48,148 nucleotides of DNA from an uncultured Verrucomicrobiota bacterium. Its GTDB lineage: Bacteria; Verrucomicrobiota; Kiritimatiellia; CAJWTS01. Made by a program: the position numbers and the translations under genes. Position 1 is the first letter of the stretch. Every line of letters starts with the position of its first letter. Under the pieces are notes generated by a model, which worked only from the letters and a program-made list of their open reading frames with translations, did not search any database and was not told where the DNA came from. This document shows, in pieces, positions 8,926 through 18,192 of this stretch. Location of the stretch: assembly GCA_913047795.1 (NCBI GenBank), contig CAJWTS010000026.1:1-48148 (forward strand), read 5' to 3'.

Positions 8926-11900
8926 TTGACATCCGGCTTGTCCAAGGCTCGATTGCCCGCGCTATTGGCGGTCGCCATGGCGGCGACAACGGTTGTTGCC
9001 TCAGCGGTCTCTCTCTCGGAGACCGTTGAGAAGCTCCGCGCGGCGGTTGACGTGCGGGGACCCATCGATGATGGATCCCTGACGCGTCTTGTCGCGCTCG
9101 CGCGGGCCGGGGCTTTTCCTCGATCCGATCCCGCACTGCTTGCGGGCCTGGAGCGTAGATTCTACGCGCAACTGAATGCGACGAAGGTGCTCGCCGCGCG
9201 CCAGACGCTTGATACGCTGGTCGACTTCGACGGTACGGGACCCCGCTGGGATCTTCTCCGCGTTGAGCTGCTCGTCGCGTCCTACCGTGGGGATCTTGCG
9301 CAGAGGGACTTCGATCGTGTTTCACGGCGCCTGGCCGACAGCCACAGCATTCGCAGCGTTCAACATCGGCGCAGCCGCGCGCGGAATCGAATCAGAGGCG
9401 CGGGCGTGAAGAAGCTCGACGAGCGGCCGGATCCTGATTTCGAGCGAAACGAGAGCTGGCTGAAGACGGTTCGCAAGGGAATCGATCCCGGCGACGTCGC
9501 GGCGATTGACAGCGTCATTGCCGAGGCGGGCGCCTCGGGCGCGTTGCACGAGATCCCTGATGATGCGGGCCGATCGAAGTGGCGCCGAAGTTTCTGGGGG
9601 CAGGTCGTTGGCGCCGTGCGGAAGGACGAGGGAGACGGATCTGATGCTCTGCGGCGGTTTCAGAATGCCGCCATGGCCGGCGCGAAGACGAACGAGCAGT
9701 CGCGGCTGGAACAGTTCGAGATGTGGCGCACACGGCCATGGGCGGTCGAGGCGCAGCGCGGTCTGCTGCTGTACGGGATCGACATGGCCCGGAAGGGGCA
9801 CTACGCCGCTGCGCGCCGTAGTTTCGAGGATGTCATCACGTATGCCCGTGACGAAGTCTTGATCGAACGCGCCCGGGCCGGACTGATCGTCAGCCCGTGG
9901 TCAAGCCAGACACCGGCGGCGGTTCCCGCGCAAGTGTCGGAGCGGCCCTCGATTACGCGGCTGCAGCTACCGCGCCACTCGACGCATCATCCGGCCGTTC
10001 TGTATAGCCGGCGATTGCTCACGGATTGGTCATCCGTCGGGTGGCCGATGGTTAACGTGCAGACGGCGGACGGACTCATCCTGGTGAGTGCCCCGGACCT
10101 GCTTGCGTGTTACCGTGTCGATGACACCTCGCAGCCGGTTTGGGAACAGCGCCTCGAGAGCCTCTGGCTCACGATTGGCCACAGCGAGGATATGACGTTG
10201 CCGGGCGGGGTCATTCCGGCCATCGAGGACGGCCGCTTCGTCACCCGCTGGGGCAGGCAGGCAGCGGCAGGGGACCTGCGAACCGACGCGATGCACACGC
10301 ATCAGACGAAACTGCCCGCCTCGCGTATGCGCCGGATTCTGAATACCTTTGTTGCGTTCGAACTGTCGACGGGCAAGTCGCTCTGGTCGACCGCCGAGAT
10401 GCCGTACTGGAAAGCCTTCGTGCCGGCCGGTGATCCGGTTGCGCAGAATGGACGCGTCTACTTGCCGGTGGTGCCCGGTACGATTCACAAACTGGACAAA
10501 AAGACATTGCTGCTCTCCGTGATTTGCGTGAATGCCGCGGATGGAAGACTGGTCTGGGAGCGGTCGGTCGCCGATATTCAGTACCAGCCGGCCGACACGT
10601 ACCACGGACATACGCGGATCCTGGGGCTGCACGCCGGGCTTCGCGTGCACGAGGGACGTCTTTACTGTTCAACCGGCAATGGACTGTTGAGTTGCCAGGA
10701 TATCCGCGACGGCATGGTCGAGTGGACACGTTCCTACGCCGGTTACGTGCCGCTTCCCAGGACCGTGGAAACGCAGATGCCGCGCCGCACACGCCGGCCG
10801 TTGATCTGTGACGGTGTTGTCGTGCTCGGTTCGAAGGATTTGCCCGGCCTGAGCGCTTTCGAGGCGCGGACCGGCCGACTGGCCTGGGAGAAACCGTGGT
10901 TGCCGTCGCATCTCGCGCAACCGTTGGGCGCGGACCGCTTGCTGGTCCAGGACGACCATGCGTTGCTCGCGCTCCGCGGGAAGGATGGATCTGTCGCGTG
11001 GCAGCGCAGCATGACGGAAGGCATTCGCGGGCCGGCGATCATTGTGCGGGACACCATTGCCGTGCCGGTCGTCGACGCGACGTCGGCAACGAATACCACG
11101 CGCTACGTGCTGCAGTTTCTGGATGCCGCGACGGGCCGCGCGACGGAACGCGTCGCACTGCCTTTGTCGATCATGGACGCGCGCCTGGTCCATGCCGCCG
11201 GCTTCCGGGCTTTGACCCAGAACGCCTCCGCGCCGCAAATCAGGACGGAGCCGACGCCGGGATTCACGACGCGGGACGGTGTGATTCATATTCGCCGCCA
11301 GGTGCCGCGTCTGTACGACCCGGTCGCGTTGTCGGGAGCGAAGGAGACGGACGCCTACCCCTGGCTCTGTCTTTCGGAGGGATTCCTGGAAGCCTACTCG
11401 CGCACGGAAGCGGGCCGTGTGCTGTGGCGCCGTTCGGTCCGTCCCGATGATGGTGAGCCGCTGTTTGCCGGCGACCGGGTTCTGCTGGCCGCTCCACGCC
11501 GCGTAACGGCGCTGAGCCTGACGACTGGAAAGATCCTCTGGCGGACCGAGATTGGCAAGGCCGTGGAGAAATGGCACACGGATGGAAAGCGTGTTGTGGG
11601 GGGCGGTGCAAGTCATTACGCCATACTCGACGCGGTTTCCGGGAGAAAGGTTCACGAGGGTAAGACGCCAAAGGCGAAAAAATTCGTGGACGTGGGGCTA
11701 TCCGGCGACAAGGCGGTGCTGCTTCTACAAACGTATCCCACGGCCAGCCGCCGGACACATATCGAGGCCGTGATGCTTCCCGTGCAGGGCGAGACGAATC
11801 GATTCGAAGTCGGCGAGACGGATGCCAAGGAGATCTACTACGCCGGGAACGACTTCTGGATAACAGGTATGGATCGCCACGTGTATCTCGTCGATCTGGC

Positions 11901-14900
11901 CAATCGTCGCGCGGCAAGGTCCGAGAAGCCGGTCCTGATCAAGGCGGATATGAAGGGTGTCCATTCCTCGCACTGGCGGAGCCCAATTTTCGATGTGCGA
12001 GACGGCCTTGCGCTGATTGACGGCGGTAATCGAAACGTGACTCGCCGCTGGGTCTACCAGCGAGGGGAGGCCATCAGCTTCATCACGCCCAAGGGCGCGG
12101 CCAATTACCTGCTGCCCGGCGGGCGCATCGCAGAGGCCAGCGGCCGACGCGTGCGGGTCGTGGATTTCGAGACCGGCGATGTGCAGGCGACTTGCACGGT
12201 GCCGCTCGGATACCAGGTGCATGCCTGTCGGTTGGCGCGCGACCAATTGCTCATCGTTTCACGCAAGCAGCCCCCGGGGCAGGTGGCGTCGCCGGTGCGA
12301 ACCGGTCACCTGCGCTTCGATGTCTTTCGAGTTTCGGACGGAGAGCGCATCGCGGGTCGCACGCTGCCCTCGGTGCACCCCTCGAGCTGGCACGTGCGCG
12401 CACTCAAGAAGAATTGGTCGAATGAGGTCGCGTGGATGCCGTCGCACATTGCGATTACCGACGCGTTCGGTGTGCACATCGTACCTCTGGAACAGGCTCC
12501 GGTGACCGGGGAGATGGACGCCGTCATAGCGTATCGAGCCCCGGTGCGGCTGATAGTCGACGGCAATCTTGCCGAGTACGGGGTTGGTGACGACGCGGCT
12601 ATCCGGCCGGTTGCAATCGGCCAGTATGGCGCGCGACTCTGGATTACGCATGATGCGGCCAATCTCTACATTGCCGTGTCGTACGAAGAGACCCGTCCCG
12701 AGCCGATCCGGGGTCGGGGCCGCCTGATCTCGGCCGGCGATTTCCTGAAGCTCTCCATTCGCGGGAACTTCAAGCCGGATAAGGATCGTCGCTGGGACGA
12801 CTTCCGCTGGCATCTTGGCCACAACGCCGACGGCCACACCATTTCGACCGGTGAAGGGCCGCGCCGCATGGTGGGCGTCAAATCGCGCGACGCGAACAGC
12901 GGCATCACGATCTACGAATTGGGGGTCCCGCTCGAGAGCGTGCGTGATCGCGCCGGCAACGATAACCGCATCCTTAAGCTTGATATCTCGGTGCACGACA
13001 GCGAGTTCGGGCCGGACCCGTGTGCGCGTTGGCCAGGCCTGGAGCTTATGTTGCACCCGTTCTCGGTGGAGGAGCAGGAGGCGGGCCTCTCCATTTCAGG
13101 GGCGATGCCCTCGCTGATCGAGTCGCGCTGGTTCCTGCGCACGCTGCTGGACGTGCATGTGGGCGAATGGCCCGCGGGCCGGGGCTTCATGGGACGATTG
13201 TTGCGCGAGCATAAGGAGTCTCCGTTCAGTGCCTGGCTGATGCGTTCGTTGCATCATCGCCTGGATATGACGACCGGCACGGAATCGCGCGAGAAGGTAC
13301 GCGCCCTCGCGCTCGAGTCGGGCGTCGCCCAGCCCTATCTCGACTGGTACGAGGATTTCCCCGAGATGATTGAGACCGACCCGACGAAGGTTTCGCCCTG
13401 GATCGACAATGTGCGGATGCTGGGGTCGCCGCAACGCGATGCCGCCGGGATGCGCGAGATATTCGAGCGCTACATCCCGCTACTCGGCGCCTCGGATTCG
13501 TCGATACGCTTCTTCACTTCCATGATACGCGTATTGAAGCCCGATCCCGAAGAGGAGCTCGCGCTAATCGCGTGGTATCTCAAGGAGAACCCGGGTCACC
13601 CCCGTACGCGCGACTACCTGTATGGCGCCTGGGATATTGCCCGGCGAATGGGAGAGGACAAGGCGATCGAGCGGATCGAAAAAGTCATTCAGGACGGGAA
13701 GGTCGGGAGGGACGAGGCGTACCGGTTCCGGCGGACGACATCGCACACGGGTCACGCGCGAATCGTTGACTGGCACGTGGTTGGTCCATTCCCCGCGGAT
13801 CTCGTCGAGGCGCGCGAGGTGCCTACGATACTTCCACACGAGCAGGGCCGCATCACGCTCAAAGAGCAGTATCGCATGCTCGATCGAATGGTGCGGTGGA
13901 AATCGGTTACGGCCACGAATGGCGTCGTCGACATGCTTGCGATCTTTAAGGAGTCGTTCTTGCGCTCGCTGGGCTACGCGGCCTCGTGGGTGCATTCGCC
14001 CAAAGGGCAGTGGGTCCTGATGGAAGTCGGGTCGTATGGCCCCTGTTCGGTCTGGGTGAACGGTCGACTGGTTTATTACAGCCTCGAGGATCACAAGGAC
14101 TCATGGCTGCCGAAAGGATACAGGGCGCGCAACCGATTCCCGGTTCGGGCGGTGCGGGTCTGGATTCCCGAGAAGTGGACCACGATCCTCGTGCAGAGCA
14201 CGCTCGATAAACGCGGTTGGCAGTTTGGCCTGGAGTTCATCGACCCGCTGGGGCGGGGCCCGGTGGAGGGGTTACGTGTGATGCGTCCGGGCGGCGAGAT
14301 AGATGTCGCGATCACCGCCTTGCCACGGCCGCCGTTGCCGACCGGCGGGTTGAAGGCGGAGTACTTCGGCGATCGCGAACTGACCAATTTGAAACTGATC
14401 CGTATGGATCCGCAGCTCGATTTCGACTGGGCCGTCGAAAGTCCGGACCCGCGCATACCCTGGGATCACTACTCCGCGCGTTGGACCGGTCGGCTGAAGC
14501 CGCGTTTCCGAGAACCCACGACCTTCATGATCCAGGCTAACGACGGTGTTCGATTCTGGCTCGACGGGAAAAAGGTGTTGGATCATTGGACCTATCACGG
14601 CGGCCGGATTGACCAGGTGCTCACGCAGCTCGAGACCAATCGCGAGCATCACGTGACGTTCGAATTCTACGAGTTGACCGATTACTCTAACTTCCGTGTC
14701 TGGTGGCAGAGCGCAAACATGCCGCAGGAGGTGATTCCCACCGAATGCCTGGCGGCGAGTTGGCACCTTAAGGAGACGATCCTCAGGCCGCGCGATTCGA
14801 TCCGCCCGACGGGTCCACCGGCCTTTGCCGGCATTCGGGTCCACCCGCGGGAGCTCTGGCTCTCGACCGGCGAATCGTACACCTTCCAGGCCGTGCCTGT

Positions 14901-15801
14901 TGACCAGTACGGTCGTGCGCTGGATCCGACGCAGTTGTTCGACGATAATGGGCAGCCGCTGGACACGTCGGTCAGTTGGTCGGTCATCAATGGCGGCCGC
15001 CTGAACCTGTTCCATCAATACAGTAGCGGACCGTACCTGCCGCACCACACGAAGCAGGCATCTGGCGCGATTGATGCGAATGGACGGTTCATAAGTGATG
15101 GGTCGCGCGGAGCGGTGACGATTGTGGCGAGGTCCAACCTGGACTCGACTCGGATGGGCTCAGCCGTGGTGGCCGTCGACGATCTGCCCGCGATCGGGCC
15201 GTTTACCGGTCAACCGATGACAATCGGCCGGGGCTTCTCCGGAGATATCGATCGCGCGCGAGTGTATACGAAGGCCTTGAGCGCAGAACAGATTAAGGCC
15301 CACGCGGCCGGGAAGGAGCTGTCCGATAACGGATTGTTGGCGGATTGGACCTTTGATGACCTTGTTGACGGCAAGTTTCCCAATCTAGCGCGGGAAGAAC
15401 TTCTTGCAGAGATGCATGACCAGGTGCGCTGGGTCAAGACCGAGGAGGGTGGCTATGTGCGTTACGAAGGCGGACGCGTCGAGGTTCCCGACGATCCGCT
15501 ACTGAATTTCAGCCAGGCCGCGACGCTCGAGGCCTGGGTTCGGAAGCGGGGCAGAGGCGGTTTGGTGCTTGATCGGTGCCGTTGGGGCACGGTCCGCGGT
15601 TTCCGCCTCGAGATTGTCGGTGACGGTATCCGCACCCAGGGCCTTTACGGTCACGGTGGTCTCGAGTGTAGAGGAGATGTCCCGGTCAACTTCTGGAGCC
15701 ACGTGGTCGGGATCTATGGCCACAGCGGCCTGCGGCAGATCTGGGTGGATGGGAAGATGGTGGGGGAGCGAAAAGGCGGCCCGCAAGTACAAGAATGGTG
15801 A
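8926..15801 (+). CDS. Giant secreted PQQ-like propeller / CBM9-like / PA14 / LamG protein
   Basis: TTG at 8926 is chosen as start. GGGAGAG lies 5-6 bases upstream and the first 30 residues form a signal peptide (LPALLAVAMAATTVVASA). The open frame also extends upstream into the acetyltransferase gene, which is not credible coding. The 2291-residue product contains, in order: a helical region (about 30-330), PQQ-type beta-propeller blades with the usual G-x-x-x-W signature (about 370-930, e.g. EARTGRLAWEKPW and LTTGKILWRTEIG), a CBM9/DOMON-like sandwich opening IVDGNLAEYG (about 1205-1380), a helical linker, a jelly-roll starting WHVVGPFP (about 1613-1770), a PA14 domain opening GLKAEYFGDRELTN (about 1808-1940), an Ig-like domain (about 1967-2085) and LamG pieces in unusual order (about 2092-2291). 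Binding of polysaccharide or other extracellular polymer is the likely role. It ends 66 bp before the convergent PhyH gene. Confidence 0.8.
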   Translation: MTSGLSKARLPALLAVAMAATTVVASAVSLSETVEKLRAAVDVRGPIDDGSLTRLVALARAGAFPRSDPALLAGLERRFYAQLNATKVLAARQTLDTLVDFDGTGPRWDLLRVELLVASYRGDLAQRDFDRVSRRLADSHSIRSVQHRRSRARNRIRGAGVKKLDERPDPDFERNESWLKTVRKGIDPGDVAAIDSVIAEAGASGALHEIPDDAGRSKWRRSFWGQVVGAVRKDEGDGSDALRRFQNAAMAGAKTNEQSRLEQFEMWRTRPWAVEAQRGLLLYGIDMARKGHYAAARRSFEDVITYARDEVLIERARAGLIVSPWSSQTPAAVPAQVSERPSITRLQLPRHSTHHPAVLYSRRLLTDWSSVGWPMVNVQTADGLILVSAPDLLACYRVDDTSQPVWEQRLESLWLTIGHSEDMTLPGGVIPAIEDGRFVTRWGRQAAAGDLRTDAMHTHQTKLPASRMRRILNTFVAFELSTGKSLWSTAEMPYWKAFVPAGDPVAQNGRVYLPVVPGTIHKLDKKTLLLSVICVNAADGRLVWERSVADIQYQPADTYHGHTRILGLHAGLRVHEGRLYCSTGNGLLSCQDIRDGMVEWTRSYAGYVPLPRTVETQMPRRTRRPLICDGVVVLGSKDLPGLSAFEARTGRLAWEKPWLPSHLAQPLGADRLLVQDDHALLALRGKDGSVAWQRSMTEGIRGPAIIVRDTIAVPVVDATSATNTTRYVLQFLDAATGRATERVALPLSIMDARLVHAAGFRALTQNASAPQIRTEPTPGFTTRDGVIHIRRQVPRLYDPVALSGAKETDAYPWLCLSEGFLEAYSRTEAGRVLWRRSVRPDDGEPLFAGDRVLLAAPRRVTALSLTTGKILWRTEIGKAVEKWHTDGKRVVGGGASHYAILDAVSGRKVHEGKTPKAKKFVDVGLSGDKAVLLLQTYPTASRRTHIEAVMLPVQGETNRFEVGETDAKEIYYAGNDFWITGMDRHVYLVDLANRRAARSEKPVLIKADMKGVHSSHWRSPIFDVRDGLALIDGGNRNVTRRWVYQRGEAISFITPKGAANYLLPGGRIAEASGRRVRVVDFETGDVQATCTVPLGYQVHACRLARDQLLIVSRKQPPGQVASPVRTGHLRFDVFRVSDGERIAGRTLPSVHPSSWHVRALKKNWSNEVAWMPSHIAITDAFGVHIVPLEQAPVTGEMDAVIAYRAPVRLIVDGNLAEYGVGDDAAIRPVAIGQYGARLWITHDAANLYIAVSYEETRPEPIRGRGRLISAGDFLKLSIRGNFKPDKDRRWDDFRWHLGHNADGHTISTGEGPRRMVGVKSRDANSGITIYELGVPLESVRDRAGNDNRILKLDISVHDSEFGPDPCARWPGLELMLHPFSVEEQEAGLSISGAMPSLIESRWFLRTLLDVHVGEWPAGRGFMGRLLREHKESPFSAWLMRSLHHRLDMTTGTESREKVRALALESGVAQPYLDWYEDFPEMIETDPTKVSPWIDNVRMLGSPQRDAAGMREIFERYIPLLGASDSSIRFFTSMIRVLKPDPEEELALIAWYLKENPGHPRTRDYLYGAWDIARRMGEDKAIERIEKVIQDGKVGRDEAYRFRRTTSHTGHARIVDWHVVGPFPADLVEAREVPTILPHEQGRITLKEQYRMLDRMVRWKSVTATNGVVDMLAIFKESFLRSLGYAASWVHSPKGQWVLMEVGSYGPCSVWVNGRLVYYSLEDHKDSWLPKGYRARNRFPVRAVRVWIPEKWTTILVQSTLDKRGWQFGLEFIDPLGRGPVEGLRVMRPGGEIDVAITALPRPPLPTGGLKAEYFGDRELTNLKLIRMDPQLDFDWAVESPDPRIPWDHYSARWTGRLKPRFREPTTFMIQANDGVRFWLDGKKVLDHWTYHGGRIDQVLTQLETNREHHVTFEFYELTDYSNFRVWWQSANMPQEVIPTECLAASWHLKETILRPRDSIRPTGPPAFAGIRVHPRELWLSTGESYTFQAVPVDQYGRALDPTQLFDDNGQPLDTSVSWSVINGGRLNLFHQYSSGPYLPHHTKQASGAIDANGRFISDGSRGAVTIVARSNLDSTRMGSAVVAVDDLPAIGPFTGQPMTIGRGFSGDIDRARVYTKALSAEQIKAHAAGKELSDNGLLADWTFDDLVDGKFPNLAREELLAEMHDQVRWVKTEEGGYVRYEGGRVEVPDDPLLNFSQAATLEAWVRKRGRGGLVLDRCRWGTVRGFRLEIVGDGIRTQGLYGHGGLECRGDVPVNFWSHVVGIYGHSGLRQIWVDGKMVGERKGGPQVQEW

Positions 15802-15867
15802 ATCGGGAATGCCGCAAAGGGTCGCGACGGCCGGACTTCGCGCGGGAGGTAGCGAGCCAGGGGGTCC

Positions 15868-16656
15868 TCAGGCGTCTACCTTTTCGAGCTGCTGTCGTCC
15901 GAGTTCCTTGACCCGTTCGTCCGGCCATTTTTCGAGTGGTCTGTAGCTGGGGTGGCCACCGAGGTCGTGACAGGGGTTGTGGCGTGTGTTGTAGCAACAA
16001 ATCAACGACCAGCGTGGGTCAGCACTATCGTTTGCGTCCGAGCGGTGCAGGGTGTTGGCGTGAAAGAACAAGGCGGTACCCGGTTCCATTTCGCAGTAGA
16101 CCCGTTCGAGGTGTTTGCTGATTTCCTCCACGCGCTCGGGGTCGGCCCCGGTCTGACCGGCTACACTACCGTGATCGAGTCGGCCGAGTTTATGCGAGCC
16201 ACGGAGAACCTGAAGGCAACCGTTTTCTTTTGATGCGCGGTCGACGGCGATCATGCAACTCGCCATGTCCGGATAGAGGCAGCCGTTGTTGTACCAGTAG
16301 CCGTAGTCCTGGTGCCACTCCCAGGCGCCACCGACGCGCGGTTCCTTGACCATCATCTTGTAGTGGTAGAGGTAGACCTCGTCGTCCATCAATGTTTCCA
16401 GCGTGTCGACGATGCGATGCCCGTGAACAAGCGCGTTGTAGATGTCCTCGCGGTCGATCGCGGAGGTCAACCAGAGCTTGCTCTCCCGTCCCTCGGTGTC
16501 GGTCGCGGCGTGGACCATGTCCGCCTTTTCCTGGTCGGCCTTGCCGATTTTAAGGAGGAGATCCATCTCTTCGGCGTCGAAGAGACCGGGCGCCATCAGG
16601 AAACCGTCGTCTTCGAATTGGACGATCTGATCGGGTGTGACTTCGAAGGGTTTCAT
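15868..16656 (-). CDS. PhyH family protein 2, ectoine-hydroxylase-like
   Basis: A 262-residue Fe(II)/2-oxoglutarate dioxygenase with His115 and Asp117 (WEWHQDYGYWY), distal His204 (NTLHRSDAN) and Arg215. The WHQDYGYWY block resembles EctD and its relatives, but general members of this subgroup act on many substrates and no ectoine genes are nearby. It is the likely last gene of an operon with the SGNH lipoprotein and the isomerase-like enzyme upstream, separated from the latter by 105 bp. No strong Shine-Dalgarno precedes the ATG at 16656. The gene is convergent with the giant propeller protein, with only 66 bp between the two stops. Confidence 0.84.
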   Translation of the reverse strand: MKPFEVTPDQIVQFEDDGFLMAPGLFDAEEMDLLLKIGKADQEKADMVHAATDTEGRESKLWLTSAIDREDIYNALVHGHRIVDTLETLMDDEVYLYHYKMMVKEPRVGGAWEWHQDYGYWYNNGCLYPDMASCMIAVDRASKENGCLQVLRGSHKLGRLDHGSVAGQTGADPERVEEISKHLERVYCEMEPGTALFFHANTLHRSDANDSADPRWSLICCYNTRHNPCHDLGGHPSYRPLEKWPDERVKELGRQQLEKVDA

Positions 16657-16761
16657 GGTTGGTTAGGTGTTCGGCGCGTAGGATGGCGTGACCGTTCGGT
16701 GAGTGCAAGAGGAAAGGGGACTAAGAGGGGCCGAAGGCTTCATTGTCCTTTGGTTTCTTTC
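16657..16761. other. Intergenic spacer with an inverted repeat
   Basis: This gap in the minus-strand operon contains AAAGG/GGAC on one side and GTCCTTT on the other (about 16713-16751), enclosing a small GCC-GAA-GGC hairpin. It also has the GTCCCCTTTCC pattern on the minus strand seen near 8442-8470. It might attenuate expression between the isomerase and PhyH genes; no poly-T tract makes a clear terminator. Confidence 0.3.
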
Positions 16762-18192
16762 TTACTCGGTCAAACAAACGCATGGCATGCCGAGCATATC
16801 GGCGACCAGCTCCAGTTCGGTGCCGACGTTGCCATGCACCAGGCCGAAATGGTGGCAGACGCCGGCCTTTTTCATGCGATGAAAGTAGTCGTTAAGTGGG
16901 ATATCAGGTTTGAAGATCGTGTGCTCGAAATGAGCGGGGCGCGGTTCGGTATCGACGGACTCGCCGGTGGAGTACCGTATTTCGTAGCCTTCCACTCCGC
17001 GAAAGAGATTAATGATCGTGACCGGGCCCGGCGCCCCGATGAATTCCGGCAACACGGCGTTGTGCGGGGCACCTTCCCAGTTACGGAAATCAACGTACTG
17101 CGTGCAGCGTAGTTTCGGACGCCGGTCGCTGCGACCCATGCTGAAACCGGCTGATCCGCCTTCGTGGCCACCCAGGATCCAGTTCTGCTCTTCGTCGAAC
17201 ATGAGATGTTCCCAGAACTGCACCGGGTTGCCGTCGGTCAAGCTCTGCAGGATCAAGCCGCCGACCGAGACGCTGAGATCGCCCTCGGTGGCCACGACAT
17301 AACCCTTGTCGATCAGGAGCGCCATACCGAGGGCCGGCAGGCTGCCCGTGCGCGGCGTGATCTCGGGACCCGTATCGATCGCCAGGGCATCCACCTCGTG
17401 GCGGCGCATCATGCTTTCCAATGCGATGGCCTGTTTGCAGGCCAGGCGCACTTCATCTTCCGTCGGCTCGATGATGTCGCATTTTTCCGTGATCTCACTG
17501 TAGAGGTCGTCGGTTGCGCGATCCGTAACGATCGCCATTTCGTCGACCAGCTCGGCAGCGGAGAGATAACCAATCCAAACGCCGGTCTGCGCGACCATCA
17601 TCGTATCGTCGGGGTAGGTGTCGTACATCGGAACCTGCGTGCAACGGTGCGGTAGATACGTGATGCGTGCGCCGCGCAGGCGGCGCACGGCGCGCCAGGC
17701 GCGAATGTGTTGGTCCAGTTCCGCATAGGTGGAGGGATCATCAAATTCACCGAATACGTATCCGAAGCGGAAGTTCGGACGCATGCGTTTCATGGTTCCA
17801 CAGATCTGGACCGCGCTATTGTTGCCCCATGTCGTACCTGCGGGAACCATCTCGAAATCTTTGGGAATGCCCTGCATGCCCTGCGAGTGCAAGAGGATCG
17901 TGTAGATGTTGGCGCCGAGTTCGTCCGCGACGGCGAAGGACATATCGTCATCGACATACGTTGCGTGATAGATCACGCAGGACTCTACATCGGCGTCGCG
18001 AATGGCGCGGGCGCGTTGGACGGCTTCGTCCTTGTTGCCCGCGATGCCGGGATAGACGACCTCGTAGCGTTCGCCAAGCTTCTGCGCGAGTCGCTGTGAA
18101 TCGCGCTCAAGCAGAGCGGGCAGTTCCGGCATGCCGCAGTCTTTCCAGTACGTTTCGATGCCGCCGGTGAAGAGTCCGATTTTCGGTTTCAT
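16762..18192 (-). CDS. L-arabinose/L-fucose isomerase-like protein
   Basis: The 476-residue product is of normal length for the family and starts at the ATG at 18192, which overlaps the upstream stop (ATGA) and is preceded by GGAG. The expected metal-binding positions of aldose-ketose isomerases are present: Glu303 in ATEGDL, Asp333/Glu334 in MFDEEQN, His343 in LGGHEGG and His447/448 in VCHHFG. It should therefore bind Mn2+ and interconvert an aldose with its ketose in the cytoplasm. The family members of this divergent branch act on various sugars, so arabinose or fucose specificity cannot be claimed. Its partner genes, a surface esterase and a PhyH oxygenase, suggest breakdown of a modified sugar or polysaccharide. 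Confidence 0.78.
   Translation of the reverse strand: MKPKIGLFTGGIETYWKDCGMPELPALLERDSQRLAQKLGERYEVVYPGIAGNKDEAVQRARAIRDADVESCVIYHATYVDDDMSFAVADELGANIYTILLHSQGMQGIPKDFEMVPAGTTWGNNSAVQICGTMKRMRPNFRFGYVFGEFDDPSTYAELDQHIRAWRAVRRLRGARITYLPHRCTQVPMYDTYPDDTMMVAQTGVWIGYLSAAELVDEMAIVTDRATDDLYSEITEKCDIIEPTEDEVRLACKQAIALESMMRRHEVDALAIDTGPEITPRTGSLPALGMALLIDKGYVVATEGDLSVSVGGLILQSLTDGNPVQFWEHLMFDEEQNWILGGHEGGSAGFSMGRSDRRPKLRCTQYVDFRNWEGAPHNAVLPEFIGAPGPVTIINLFRGVEGYEIRYSTGESVDTEPRPAHFEHTIFKPDIPLNDYFHRMKKAGVCHHFGLVHGNVGTELELVADMLGMPCVCLTE

Noticed and set aside
15868..16656. PhyH2 as ectoine hydroxylase (EctD)
   Set aside because: The WHQDYGYW block is similar, but ectABC genes are absent and many related oxygenases share the block.
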